From: Flavobacterium sp. UBA2787
GTDB taxonomy: Bacteria; Bacteroidota; Bacteroidia; Flavobacteriales; Flavobacteriaceae
DNA length: 64,000 nucleotides
Direction: 5' to 3'
NCBI GenBank assembly: GCA_002352205.1
Contig: DEHZ01000002.1
Span: forward strand, 62,001-126,000
Position numbers and translations under genes: made by a program. Shown one piece after another: positions 17,189 to 25,693 of the stretch. The notes under the pieces are model-generated. The model was not told the origin of the DNA. It made no database searches and worked only from the letters and a program-made list of their open reading frames with translations. The stretch's first letter is position 1; every line of letters begins with the position of its first letter.

Positions 17189-18151
17189 ATGCATTGGTCT
17201 GATTTTGATATATGGAAGTTTCTAGCTGGATTAGGTATTTTTATGTACGGTATGTTTTTATTGGAAGAGGCCATAAAGCAATTATCCGGTAAAGCATTTA
17301 AGACATTAATTAGGAAATCTACAACAGGCAGAATTCGATCGATTTTTACAGGATTATTTTCTACTACAGTTTTGCAAAGCAGTTCCGCTGTAACATTAAT
17401 GACACTAACATTTGTTGGGGCCGGTTTAATCACTATGCAGAATGCTATAGGTGTAGTGATGGGAACCAATTTAGGAACCACTGCCACGAGTTGGCTTGTA
17501 GCTACAATCGGTTTTAAAATAAATGTAGAGGGTTTGTTTTTGCCTTTGATTGGTTTGGGTGGTTTGGGATTAATTTTTTTGAGTAAATCACCTCGCTACA
17601 ACGGAATTAGCCGATTGTTAGTAGGACTTGGTTTTTTGTTCATGGGTTTAGAATACATGAAACTTAGCGTTGAAGGATTTACTTCGTCATTTGACTTGGC
17701 TTCCATGCCACATTATGGCTCACTTTTTTATGTTTTCCTTGCTATTATTATGACTTCAGTTATGCAATCGAGTTCAGCCACAATTGCGATCATTTTGACA
17801 GGTTTACATACGGGGTTACTATCGTTCTCAGAGGGAGCTGCCATGGTGATAGGTGCAAATATTGGAACTACCACAACAATTATGCTTGGAGCAATGGGAG
17901 GTATTCCAATAAAAAAACAAGTAGCGTTAAGTCATTTAATTTTCAATATTTTTACCGGAGTTGTTGCATTTTTATCCTTACCACTCCTTACCAAATTAAT
18001 ACTCTTTTTAATTAATGAAGACAACAATGCAGTTTTAGCTGTTACATTGTTTCATACGTTGTTCAATTTATTGGGTGTGCTTTTGTTTTTACCATTTATT
18101 GGCTTTTTAGTGAAATTTCTTCAAAGAGTTTATCCTGAAAAAAGAAACTAA
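17189..18151 (+). CDS. Na/Pi cotransporter, membrane part, cut short by an in-frame TAA
   Basis: The 320 residues hold both halves of a NptA-type sodium/phosphate symporter domain. Each half has the hallmark QSSSA motif: VLQSSSAVTLMTLTFVGA near 65 and VMQSSSATIAIILTGL near 193, with GTNLGTTATSW and GANIGTTTTIML following. About eight membrane segments are visible. Family members of this type are usually 500-600 residues with a C-terminal PhoU-like helical domain. Here the frame stops at TAA (18149-18151), but the same frame continues without another stop to 18823 and encodes that missing domain. So a single nonsense change (for example AAA to TAA), a sequencing error, or readthrough separates the two parts. 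The transport domain alone may still fold. Confidence 0.8.
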   Translation: MHWSDFDIWKFLAGLGIFMYGMFLLEEAIKQLSGKAFKTLIRKSTTGRIRSIFTGLFSTTVLQSSSAVTLMTLTFVGAGLITMQNAIGVVMGTNLGTTATSWLVATIGFKINVEGLFLPLIGLGGLGLIFLSKSPRYNGISRLLVGLGFLFMGLEYMKLSVEGFTSSFDLASMPHYGSLFYVFLAIIMTSVMQSSSATIAIILTGLHTGLLSFSEGAAMVIGANIGTTTTIMLGAMGGIPIKKQVALSHLIFNIFTGVVAFLSLPLLTKLILFLINEDNNAVLAVTLFHTLFNLLGVLLFLPFIGFLVKFLQRVYPEKRN

Positions 18152-18823
18152 ACAACTCAATTCATTTCAAATACTACACCAGATTTGCCAGAAGCTGCAC
18201 TTGTTGCAGTTCGAAATGAAACGATTCATATTTTTAAGATTACTTTAGATTTAATCGGACTTGTTTTTCATTTAAATCAATCAAAAGCAAAAGAAGGGAG
18301 TGGTTTTTTTTCAGAGTTACTCTTCAACACAAAAAAAGATAAAACACCAGCTGATTTATTTAATAACATTCTTTCTACTAATAAATCAATTATGGTGTTT
18401 GCTTCTAAAATTCCGGTACATGATTTGGAGGAGTTAGAGCGAAGAGAGCTTGCTCATTACAATAACATGGTTATAACACTTTCTCAAGTTGCCAAAACGG
18501 TTATTAATATTGGTCCCGAAATAGAAGAAATTGAGTCGTCTGAAAACACATCGGTTAGTCAATTAATGATATTAATTTGCGACACCACCAATTCAAACTT
18601 AGTTTTATTGCACAAAATCTTGGAAGAATCATTAGAAAAACAAACCTTGGAAGTTTATAATAATCAGATTAAACAGGATTATAAAATGGTAGTTGAAAAA
18701 ATAGCAGAGGCAATTGAAAAAAAATTAATTCAAGAAAAAGATATCTCCTTATTATTAATGGTAAATGGAATGGCAACACAAACCATAAGACAATTGTTCC
18801 GAACTTTAGAAAAGCTTATTTAA
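18152..18823 (+). pseudogene. Detached C-terminal PhoU-like part of the Na/Pi cotransporter
   Basis: These 224 codons are in the same frame as the upstream transporter, directly after its TAA. They read TTQFISNTTPDLPEAALVAV onward and continue with long amphipathic helices (NTNTSVSQ-type linker, LLHKILEESLEKQTLEVYNN, MVVEKIAEAIEKKLI), as in the cytoplasmic PhoU-like tail of NptA-type symporters. No ATG is found near the beginning; the first possible initiation codon is a TTG at 18185, with no ribosome-binding context. It is best read as the rest of one broken gene spanning 17189-18823 (544 sense codons plus the internal stop). Confidence 0.75.
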
Positions 18824-18914
18824 CTATTTATGCAAGATTATTGATTTTCACACCAAAGTCTCTGCCAAAATTTCAGCAAAAAGAATTCACACAACTTTGG
18901 CTTACAATTTGCTA

Positions 18915-18922
18915 TATATTTG
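18915..18922 (+). promoter_or_regulatory. -7 box of the YugP-like peptidase gene
   Basis: TATATTTG fits TAnnTTTG, with TTTG 15 bases upstream (18896-18899), slightly short of the usual spacing. The ATG follows 29 bases downstream. Confidence 0.5.
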
Positions 18923-18951
18923 TAACTTTATACTTTTAAAAAAATAAAAAA

Positions 18952-19647
18952 ATGATAGGATATTATATTTTAATTGGTGCAATTGCTTTAGTAAGTTGGT
19001 TAGTAAGTCGTCAGCTGAAGAAAAAATTTGAATTTTATTCAAAAGTTCAATTGCGTAACGGAATGAGTGGAGCCGAAATTGCTCAACGAATGCTTGAAGA
19101 CCATGGAATTTATGATGTAAAAGTCATCTCAACTCCCGGTCGTTTAACCGATCACTACAACCCAACTGACAAAACAGTAAACTTGAGTGAAGCCGTTTAC
19201 AACCAACGAAATGCCGCAGCAGCAGCCGTTGCCGCTCACGAAGTTGGTCACGCCGTGCAACACGCAACCGCGTACGAATGGTTAACATTACGTTCCAAAT
19301 TAGTACCTGTAGTGAGTGTTTCCTCTGGAATGTCGCAATGGTTAGTAATCGGTGGTTTAATTTTAGGAGCCGCCTCCGGAAGTGCAATCGGATTTTACGT
19401 AGCCATCGCCGGTTTAGTGATGATGGCCTTAGCCACCACATTTAGTTTCATTACTTTACCTGTGGAATACGATGCGAGTAACAGAGCATTAGCTTGGTTA
19501 AAGAAAGCAAATATGGTTGGTCAACAAGAATACGAAGGAGCTCAAGATGCCTTAAAATGGGCCGCCAGAACCTATTTGGTTGCTGCAATTGGAGCATTAG
19601 CTTCCTTATTATATTGGGCTCTCCAAGTATTTGGTTCAAGAGACTAA
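18952..19647 (+). CDS. YugP-like membrane zinc metallopeptidase
   Basis: The 231-residue protein belongs to the neutral zinc metallopeptidase family of Bacillus YugP. An N-terminal membrane segment (about 2-17) is followed by a soluble part with GMSGAEIAQRML (38-49), DHYNPTDKTVNLSE (67-80) and the zinc-binding HEVGHAVQH at 96-104. Hydrophobic segments lie near 123-165 and 203-225. The metal ligands would be His96 and His100, with Glu97 as the catalytic base. The physiological substrate is unknown; membrane protein turnover is a reasonable guess. A strong terminator follows. Confidence 0.9.
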   Translation: MIGYYILIGAIALVSWLVSRQLKKKFEFYSKVQLRNGMSGAEIAQRMLEDHGIYDVKVISTPGRLTDHYNPTDKTVNLSEAVYNQRNAAAAAVAAHEVGHAVQHATAYEWLTLRSKLVPVVSVSSGMSQWLVIGGLILGAASGSAIGFYVAIAGLVMMALATTFSFITLPVEYDASNRALAWLKKANMVGQQEYEGAQDALKWAARTYLVAAIGALASLLYWALQVFGSRD

Positions 19648-19667
19648 TTCAAAAAATGAAAACAACA

Positions 19668-19700
19668 AAATCCGTTACAATCGTAGCGGATTTTTTTTTT
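19668..19700 (+). terminator. Terminator of the YugP-like gene
   Basis: AAATCCGTTAC at 19668-19678 pairs with GTAGCGGATTT at 19683-19693 (one G-T pair) around a 4-base loop and is followed by a run of 10 T. Confidence 0.9.
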
Positions 19701-19701
19701 G

Positions 19702-19980
19702 GAAGCGAATGGCTCGGGCTTTTTCAGGAAACCATATTCCCGCTTTCGCCTTTAGTCCCGTTTTAAAAAACGGGAGCTACCGGCTCAATCTGGGCTAGAG
19801 AGGAATGGTAATCAGTTGGCAGTTTTCACCCAATCTTGTCATTGCGAAGCAATCTCTTTTCAGTGTTTTCCGTGCCTTCTGTGAGAAAAAAGTTTTCACC
19901 TTCAGTTTTCAAATAATTTTCATTCTACATTGTCTTCATCGCAAACAAAAACTTCGTGCCCTCCTCACTTCGCGGCAAAA
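19702..19980. repeat. Intergenic cluster of degenerate GC-rich repeats, no gene
   Basis: This stretch of about 280 bases between the YugP-like gene and the Lrp gene is richer in GC than its surroundings and has no plausible gene. It contains a palindrome CCCGTTTT-AA-AAAACGGG at 19757-19774 within a segment (GCTTTCGCC...GGAGCTACCGGCTCAATC) that I recall as a recurring extragenic sequence in flavobacterial genomes. A GTCATTGCGAAGCAATCTC segment (about 19838-19856) and a CTTCGTGCCCTCC...CTTCGCGGC segment (about 19952-19976) also resemble common interspersed repeats. Short frames here are chance. Confidence 0.55.
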
Positions 19981-19982
19981 AA

Positions 19983-20006
19983 CCCGCAACCCGCAACCCG
20001 CAACCC
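19983..20006 (+). repeat. CCCGCAA heptamer tandem repeat
   Basis: Three exact CCCGCAA units (19983-19989, 19990-19996, 19997-20003) and a partial fourth (CCC) abut the stop codon of the Lrp-type gene. Confidence 0.85.
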
Positions 20007-20477
20007 CTACAACTGTATCTGCCGTTCAATCTGCTGTTCCAACGAAATAAACGTCTCCGTTCTCGAAACACCATCAATCGGCTGAATCTTTTTATTGAGC
20101 AATTGCATCAAATGTTCGTTATCTCTACAAATTATCTTAACCAAAATGCTCCAATTTCCTGTGGTATAATGACATTCCAACACTTCTGGAATTTTTTTCA
20201 ATTCTCGCACAGCATCCGAATTACTTGAAGCTTTATCCAAATAAATCCCAACAAAAGCCATCGTTTTATACCCTAACACCTTATTATTAATCACAAATTT
20301 AGAACCCGAAATCACACCGGCTTCTTCCAATTTTCGCAACCGCTGATGAATCGCCGCACCGGAAATTCCTATTTTATTGGCAATTTGTAAAATGGGTTTT
20401 CGAGCATCTTCCATCAAATCACGAAGAATTTCTTTGTCTATACCGTCAATTTCTATTTCAAGCGAATTGATTTTCAT
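20007..20477 (-). CDS. Lrp/AsnC-family transcriptional regulator
   Basis: The 156-residue protein has the normal size of this family. The N-terminal winged helix-turn-helix lies at about residues 13-60 (IDKEILRDLMEDARKPILQIANKIGISGAAIHQRL...), and the C-terminal RAM ligand-binding domain follows (KTMAFVGIYLDKAS, LECHYTTGNWSILVKIICRD with the typical V-x-x-C-x-x-x-T-G-x-[WY]-like pattern, and IDGVSRTETFISLEQ). It probably responds to an amino acid. The divergent neighbours are an unknown membrane protein gene and, beyond it, a saccharopine dehydrogenase-like gene, so lysine metabolism is a possible link but only by proximity. Confidence 0.93.
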   Translation of the reverse strand: MKINSLEIEIDGIDKEILRDLMEDARKPILQIANKIGISGAAIHQRLRKLEEAGVISGSKFVINNKVLGYKTMAFVGIYLDKASSNSDAVRELKKIPEVLECHYTTGNWSILVKIICRDNEHLMQLLNKKIQPIDGVSRTETFISLEQQIERQIQL

Positions 20478-20513
20478 TGTTATAAATTTTAATTAAAAAT
20501 ATAAAATTACTTT

Positions 20514-20521
20514 CAAAAATA
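20514..20521 (-). promoter_or_regulatory. -7 box of the Lrp-type gene
   Basis: TATTTTTG on the minus strand, with TTG 23 bases upstream (complement 20545-20547). The spacing is at the long end of the known range. Confidence 0.4.
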
Positions 20522-20618
20522 CTAAAAAATCAATTTTAAAGTTTCAATAGTATATATTCAAAAAAACTTATTCATTTCAAGATTAAAAAATCTATTAGGA
20601 TTCTTAAACTAAAAAAAT

Positions 20619-20626
20619 TAAATTTG
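20619..20626 (+). promoter_or_regulatory. -7 box upstream of the coiled-coil membrane protein gene
   Basis: TAAATTTG overlaps the upstream ATG at 20624-20626, so that codon cannot be the start. This supports the ATG at 20663. Confidence 0.5.
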
Positions 20627-20662
20627 TTAATCAACTCAATCATCTCGACTAAACAACATCTC

Positions 20663-21265
20663 ATGAAAAAATATATTCTATCACTTATTTTTTTATTTTC
20701 AATAACACTTTTATTTGCTCAAGATTCTATCCAAAACGGTCAGGCTTCAATGAACGGAACATTGGATAAACAATTTGATTATGTTGTTCAAAAATCAAAT
20801 AATTTTCAGGAATACAAAGTTGTAAAAAGGGATTTCTTAACAATTTTAAAGCGAAATAGTCTTGATTCAGTCAATCGTTTTAAAACTGAATTAGCCGATT
20901 TAAAAGCAGAGTTTGCTTCACATTCTGAAACTGTTCAGCAATTAAAAGATACATTAAAAACAACACAGGCTGAGCTTGATAAACTTAAAACAGCTCAGGA
21001 TAATGTTTCGTTTCTTGGGGCTCCAATTAGCAAAACCAACTACAATTTGATTATGTGGGGAATTGTTTCGGTTTTATTGCTAATTTTAATTGTGTTCTTG
21101 TTTCAACTAAAAGGAGCCAAATCCACATCCAACGATGCCAAAAACAATCTGGAAAAGCTTGAAGAAGACTACGAAGATTACAAACGAAAAGCCCTCGAAA
21201 AAGAGCAAAAGTTAGGTCGTCAATTGCAAGACGAAATTAACAAACAAAATAAATCTTCCAAATAA
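20663..21265 (+). CDS. Exported coiled-coil protein with one internal membrane helix, unknown function
   Basis: The protein has 200 residues from the ATG at 20663 (MKKYILSLIFLFSITLLFAQ, a signal peptide). The segment to about residue 115 is helical and heptad-like (LADLKAEFASHSETVQQLKDTLKT). A hydrophobic helix follows at about 127-149 (YNLIMWGIVSVLLLILIVFL), then a highly charged coiled coil to the end (EEDYEDYKRKALEKEQKLG). So the first coiled coil would be periplasmic and the second cytoplasmic. I do not recognise a functional family. Its stop codon abuts that of the convergent saccharopine dehydrogenase-like gene with no spacer. Confidence 0.78.
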   Translation: MKKYILSLIFLFSITLLFAQDSIQNGQASMNGTLDKQFDYVVQKSNNFQEYKVVKRDFLTILKRNSLDSVNRFKTELADLKAEFASHSETVQQLKDTLKTTQAELDKLKTAQDNVSFLGAPISKTNYNLIMWGIVSVLLLILIVFLFQLKGAKSTSNDAKNNLEKLEEDYEDYKRKALEKEQKLGRQLQDEINKQNKSSK

Positions 21266-22636
21266 TTAACTGCCAACATTATTCGGGTTGTAACCCATAT
21301 ACGGCACTTCTTTGTCTGTAAAAATTACACCAAACGATTCCAATTCCTCCAAAATAGGAAGATAAACCTCTTTTTTAATTGGTAATTGCACTCCTGGAGT
21401 AGTGATGTTTCCGTTCAAAATTTGTAACGTTGCCATCGCGACAGGAAGTCCGACTGTTTTCGCCATGGCTGTGTACGTTTGATCATCACCTAAACAAACC
21501 ATACTACTGTCGATTTGTTTTTTCTGACCGTTAAGTTCATACCCAAATTTGTGATACATCACAATCATATCTTTATCTTCGGGTTGAAGAGCCCATTTTT
21601 CGGCTAAAATATGTTCTAAATATTGAGCAGGTGTTGCATTTTTAATCCCTGCTTTTTTGGTAGAATCAAATAAATCCAATTCCTCAAATTTATCCCAAAT
21701 CACATCGTCTTGATCAATTTTCAGGTAGTGACGTAACTTCAATTCCACCGAATCCGAAGGGTGATAAGGTAAAAATGAATTCGTAAAATCACGGTAAGTC
21801 ATAGTTTCCGAATTTTCCATAGAATAGGTGTCATCCGTCATTCCTAGTTGAACTAACATATCCCACGCTTTTGAATAACCTACTCTTCGTAAAGTGCCGC
21901 GATACATCGTTAAAATATCATCCAAACCATAAATGCTTCTGTATTTTAAAGAATCACGGTTGGCATAACCTTCAAAACGTCCGTAGCCTTCGACTTCCAA
22001 AAATTCAGTCCTACGAAATAGTTTGTTGTATGGAATGTACTTGTATTTTCCTTCCTGAATAAATTTTGAAACACCGCCTTGTCCGGCTAAAACCACATTT
22101 CTCGGATTCCAGGAAAATTTATAATTCCATAAATTTGTGTCACTTTCAGGAGCTACTAATCCGCCACAAAATGACTCAAATTGAATCATTTTTCCACCTT
22201 TTTCTCTAATTTCATCAATTATTTTCATGGCACTCATATGGTCAATTCCGGGATCAAGGCCAATTTCATTCATAAAAATTAATCCTTTTTCTTTCGCTTG
22301 ACTGTCCAATTCTTGCATTTTCGGACTGATGTAGGAAGCCGTCACCATGTGTTTGTTGAAAGCAAGACAATCTTCGGCAATTTCAATGTGCAAATGAGCC
22401 GGAAGCATCGAAATCACTATATCGGCTTTTTGAATTTCTTTCTGACGGTTCTCCACATTCGAAATATCCAATAAAATAGGGGTTGCGTTCGGATGATTAT
22501 TGGTTTTTTTCTTCGCCAATTCCAAAGATAAATCAGCTATAGTAAGATGCAAATCTTCTGTGATTGCTTTGTTTAACAAATACTTTATCAACGAAGAAGC
22601 AGATCGACCGGCACCAATAATCAGGATATTTCTCAT
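21266..22636 (-). CDS. Saccharopine dehydrogenase-like oxidoreductase
   Basis: This 456-residue protein has an N-terminal Rossmann fold (ILIIGAGRSASSLIKYLL at 4-21, with GAGxSA for NAD(P) binding) and the catalytic/dimer domain of the Lys9/saccharopine dehydrogenase family (NEIGLDPGIDHMSAMKII near 124-141, SFCGGLVAPESDTNLWNYKFSWNP near 156-180). Members split or form saccharopine from glutamate and aminoadipate semialdehyde in lysine degradation, or act in carboxy-spermidine synthesis. The close match to the Lys9 pattern GLDPGIDHM favours lysine catabolism. It is a single gene; the lysine-ketoglutarate reductase partner is not adjacent. Confidence 0.88.
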   Translation of the reverse strand: MRNILIIGAGRSASSLIKYLLNKAITEDLHLTIADLSLELAKKKTNNHPNATPILLDISNVENRQKEIQKADIVISMLPAHLHIEIAEDCLAFNKHMVTASYISPKMQELDSQAKEKGLIFMNEIGLDPGIDHMSAMKIIDEIREKGGKMIQFESFCGGLVAPESDTNLWNYKFSWNPRNVVLAGQGGVSKFIQEGKYKYIPYNKLFRRTEFLEVEGYGRFEGYANRDSLKYRSIYGLDDILTMYRGTLRRVGYSKAWDMLVQLGMTDDTYSMENSETMTYRDFTNSFLPYHPSDSVELKLRHYLKIDQDDVIWDKFEELDLFDSTKKAGIKNATPAQYLEHILAEKWALQPEDKDMIVMYHKFGYELNGQKKQIDSSMVCLGDDQTYTAMAKTVGLPVAMATLQILNGNITTPGVQLPIKKEVYLPILEELESFGVIFTDKEVPYMGYNPNNVGS

Positions 22637-22711
22637 TTTTGTTTTTCTATAAAAATCACACGAAAGTAAACAAATGTTATATTTCTAACAAATTTTAGAC
22701 TGTTAATTCCG

Positions 22712-22742
22712 TTTGAGGTTGAAAATTAATTCCGTAAATTTG
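22712..22742 (+). promoter_or_regulatory. Promoter of the DUF423 gene (TTTG-N19-TAAATTTG)
   Basis: TTTG at 22712-22715 and TAAATTTG at 22735-22742 are 19 bases apart, a very good consensus match. The ATG follows 16 bases downstream. Confidence 0.7.
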
Positions 22743-22758
22743 ACTATTATAAAATAGA

Positions 22759-23145
22759 ATGAACAGAAAAATTATACTTTTTGCTTCGATTTTAGGAGTA
22801 ATTTCAATTATTTTAGGAGCATTTGGAGCTCACGCGTTAAAAGAAGTTTTAAACGAAAATCAATTAGTCAGTTTTGAAACCGGTGTTCGCTACCAATTTT
22901 ATCACGCACTATTTTTATTGTTTTTAGGAACATCCGTTTTGTTATCTGATAAAACAAAAAACATTATTTTGACATTGGTTTTAGTTGGGGTTTTGTTTTT
23001 CTCGGGTTCAATCTATTTATTGGCAACAAACGACTTAACTTCTATTGATTTTAAGTTTTTAGGACCAATTACACCAATTGGAGGATTGCTATTAATAGGT
23101 GCTTGGGTAGCTCTGTTTTTGAATATTCTTAAACAAAAGGGATAA
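22759..23145 (+). CDS. DUF423 family inner-membrane protein
   Basis: The 128-residue protein has four hydrophobic helices and the DUF423 (YgdD-type) signature: ILGAFGAHALKEVL near residues 20-33, FETGVRYQFYHALFLLFLG near 39-57, and FSGSIYLLA with LGPITPIGGLLLIGAW near the C-terminus. No biochemical role is established for the family. It has its own promoter and lies upstream of pckA in the same direction. Confidence 0.93.
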   Translation: MNRKIILFASILGVISIILGAFGAHALKEVLNENQLVSFETGVRYQFYHALFLLFLGTSVLLSDKTKNIILTLVLVGVLFFSGSIYLLATNDLTSIDFKFLGPITPIGGLLLIGAWVALFLNILKQKG

Positions 23146-23182
23146 ATTTTCAACAAATTATCAATTGTAAAGATTTAATTTT

Positions 23183-23190
23183 TACTTTTG
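23183..23190 (+). promoter_or_regulatory. -7 box of pckA
   Basis: TACTTTTG fits TAnnTTTG. A TTG occurs 15 bases upstream (23165-23167). The ATG follows 33 bases downstream. Confidence 0.55.
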
Positions 23191-23223
23191 CCAAATATTT
23201 AAACACAACTAAACGGTAAATTT

Positions 23224-24849
23224 ATGGAAACATACGCTCAATTTACGAAATCGATTTCGTTAGAAAAGTACGGAATCAAAAACACACAAGAAATTGTTTA
23301 TAATCCATCGTTTGAATTTCTATATGAAGAAGAACTAAGTTCAAAGTTAGAAGGATACGAAAAAGGACAATTGTCAGAATTAGGAGCGGTAAATGTAATG
23401 ACGGGAGAATTTACCGGGAGATCGCCAAAAGATAAATATATTGTAGAAGACGACGTGACAAGAGATACCATTTGGTGGAACTCTCCAAAAGCACCGAATG
23501 ATAACAAACCCATTTCAAAAGTGACTTGGGATGCTTTAAAGGAAACAACAGTTAATCAACTTTCTGGAAAAAGATTATTTGTAGTGGATGCTTTTTGTGG
23601 TGCAAACGAAAACACTCGTTTAAAAGTTCGATTCATTATGGAAGTGGCTTGGCAAGCCCATTTTGTGAAAAATATGTTCATCCGCCCAACGGAACAAGAA
23701 TTGGAAAGTTTTGGTGAGCCTGATTTTGTTGTAATGAATGGTTCTAAAACGTCTTTTAAAAATTATGAAGAGCACGGATTAAATTCTGAAGTGTATGTTG
23801 CTTTTAATTTAACCGAAAAAGTTCAAATCATCGGCGGAACTTGGTATGGTGGAGAAATGAAAAAAGGACTTTTCTCGATGATGAATTACTATTTGCCTTT
23901 ACAAGGAATTGCTTCGATGCATTGTTCTGCTAACAAAGGTAAAGATGGCGATGTGGCAGTTTTCTTTGGTTTATCAGGAACAGGAAAAACAACTTTATCA
24001 ACTGATCCAAAACGTGAATTAATTGGTGATGATGAACACGGTTGGGATGACGAAGGTGTTTTTAACTTTGAAGGTGGATGTTATGCAAAAACCATCGATT
24101 TGAGCAAAGAAAACGAACCGGGTATTTACGGAGCCATCAAAAAAGATGCTTTGTTAGAAAATGTAACGTTGGATGCAAACGGAAAAATCGATTTTAAAGA
24201 TGGTTCTGTGACGCAAAATACGCGAGTTTCTTATCCGATTAATCACATTCAAAATATTGTAAAACCGGTTTCAAAAGCGGGTCATGCAACTAAAGTTATT
24301 TTCTTGACAGCTGATGCTTTTGGTGTGATGCCTCCGGTTTCTAAATTGACACCTGAACAAACAAAATATTATTTCCTTTCCGGATTTACAGCCAAATTAG
24401 CCGGAACAGAAAGAGGTGTAACTGAACCACAACCGACTTTTTCGGCTTGTTTCGGAAAAGCATTTTTATCACTTCATCCAACGAAATACGGACAAGAATT
24501 GGTTAAGAAAATGGAGCAACACAAAGCGACTGCTTATATGGTTAACACCGGTTGGAACGGAACAGGAAAAAGAATTTCGATTAAAGATACCAGAGCAATT
24601 ATTGATGCAATCTTGGATGGTTCAATTGAAAAAGCGGAAACTAAATTAATTCCGATTTTTAATTTTGAAGTGCCAACGGCGTTACATGATGTTAATTCTG
24701 CTATTTTAGATCCTCGAGACACATATAATAACCCAGATGATTGGACAGCAAAAGCATCTAATTTAGCTGATTTGTTTATTAAAAACTTCGTACAATATAC
24801 AGACAATGAAGAAGGACGAAACTTAGTGAAGTCCGGACCTCAATTATAA
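23224..24849 (+). CDS. pckA: Phosphoenolpyruvate carboxykinase (ATP)
   Basis: PckA converts oxaloacetate plus ATP to phosphoenolpyruvate, CO2 and ADP, the entry step of gluconeogenesis. The 541-residue length is right for the ATP-dependent family. Visible signatures are [16 protein letters not shown] near 62-77, [15 protein letters not shown] near 205-219, the kinase-1a loop [12 protein letters not shown] (248-258) and the kinase-2/metal site LIGDDEHGW just after it. MNTGWNG-type [20 protein letters not shown] follows in the C-terminal half. The use of substrate from protein degradation fits the secreted protease also encoded here. It is monocistronic and ends in a strong terminator. Confidence 0.98.
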   Translation: METYAQFTKSISLEKYGIKNTQEIVYNPSFEFLYEEELSSKLEGYEKGQLSELGAVNVMTGEFTGRSPKDKYIVEDDVTRDTIWWNSPKAPNDNKPISKVTWDALKETTVNQLSGKRLFVVDAFCGANENTRLKVRFIMEVAWQAHFVKNMFIRPTEQELESFGEPDFVVMNGSKTSFKNYEEHGLNSEVYVAFNLTEKVQIIGGTWYGGEMKKGLFSMMNYYLPLQGIASMHCSANKGKDGDVAVFFGLSGTGKTTLSTDPKRELIGDDEHGWDDEGVFNFEGGCYAKTIDLSKENEPGIYGAIKKDALLENVTLDANGKIDFKDGSVTQNTRVSYPINHIQNIVKPVSKAGHATKVIFLTADAFGVMPPVSKLTPEQTKYYFLSGFTAKLAGTERGVTEPQPTFSACFGKAFLSLHPTKYGQELVKKMEQHKATAYMVNTGWNGTGKRISIKDTRAIIDAILDGSIEKAETKLIPIFNFEVPTALHDVNSAILDPRDTYNNPDDWTAKASNLADLFIKNFVQYTDNEEGRNLVKSGPQL

Positions 24850-24871
24850 TTTTACACTAACTAACCAAACG

Positions 24872-24904
24872 AAAAGAGTCCCGCAATTTTGTGGGACTCT
24901 TTTT
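24872..24904. terminator. Bidirectional terminator between pckA and hemD
   Basis: AAAAGAGTCCCGC at 24872-24884 pairs with GTGGGACTCTTTT at 24891-24903 around a 6-base loop. A-rich and T-rich flanks allow function on both strands, as needed by the convergent pckA and hemD genes. Confidence 0.9.
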
Positions 24905-24924
24905 AATTTATATGAAATTGAGGA

Positions 24925-25674
24925 TTATTTATCCTTATTCGTCTTTGCAATATATTTTTCTAAAGCCATTGTCATCGATGGAGCTTCCGGAGACGGAGCC
25001 ATAATATCTACACGTAAACCATGATCTATCGCTTCTTTTTGTGTTGTACTTCCAAAAACCGCAATTCTTGTTTCATTTTGTTGAAAATCAGGGAAGTTTT
25101 TAAACAATGATTTTATTCCGGTTGGGCTAAAAAAGGCCAAAACGTCATAGTAAACATCAGCTAAATCGGTTAAATCGCTCATTACGGTTCTATAAAATAT
25201 ACCTTGTGTCCAGTTTACTTTTAAACCGTCTAAAGTTTGAGGAACATCAAAATTTAATTGGTCAGAAGCAGGTAACAAAAACTTTTCTTCTTTGTACTTT
25301 TTAATCAGCGGAGATAAATCTACAAAATCTTTTTGACCTACATATATTTTGCGTTTTCTGTAGATAACGTATTTCTGTAAATAAAAAGCAACAGCTTCTG
25401 ATTGACAAAAATATTTCAAATCTTCAGGAACTTTATACCGCATTTCTTCGGCTACCCTAAAAAAATGATCTACAGAGTTTCTACTAGTTAGGATGATTGC
25501 GGTGTAATTATGCAAGTCAATTTTTTGACTTCTAATGTCTTTTACCGGAACACCTTCGACATGAATAAAGGGTCTGAAATCGATTTTTACTTTATGCTTT
25601 TGAATGAGCTCAAAGTATGGAGAATTTTCTACTTTGGGTTCTGGTTGTGACACCAAAATTGTTTTCACTTTCAT
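24925..25674 (-). CDS. hemD: Uroporphyrinogen-III synthase
   Basis: HemD closes and inverts ring D of hydroxymethylbilane to give uroporphyrinogen III. The family is poorly conserved. The 249-residue length and fold fit, with two alpha/beta domains joined by a two-strand hinge: ILVSQPEPK at the N-terminus, DLHNYTAIILTSRNSVDHFF (the TSRNAV-like motif) near residues 54-73, FLLPASDQ near 133, and YYDVLAFFSPTGIKSLFKNF with VFGSTTQKEA in the second half. The DUF4271 gene lies 19 bases upstream on the same strand, an arrangement conserved in flavobacteria. Confidence 0.88.
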   Translation of the reverse strand: MKVKTILVSQPEPKVENSPYFELIQKHKVKIDFRPFIHVEGVPVKDIRSQKIDLHNYTAIILTSRNSVDHFFRVAEEMRYKVPEDLKYFCQSEAVAFYLQKYVIYRKRKIYVGQKDFVDLSPLIKKYKEEKFLLPASDQLNFDVPQTLDGLKVNWTQGIFYRTVMSDLTDLADVYYDVLAFFSPTGIKSLFKNFPDFQQNETRIAVFGSTTQKEAIDHGLRVDIMAPSPEAPSMTMALEKYIAKTNKDK

Positions 25675-25693
25675 ATCGAAATTTGTTGTAAAA

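Noticed and set aside
17189-18823. Frameshift in the Na/Pi cotransporter gene
   Set aside because: Both halves are in the same frame (18185 minus 17189 is a multiple of three). The break is a stop codon, not a frameshift.
19805-20228. Overlapping plus-strand frames of 81-90 codons next to the Lrp gene
   Set aside because: They fall in repeat DNA and in antisense to the Lrp coding region. The translations contain the heptamer product and no domain.
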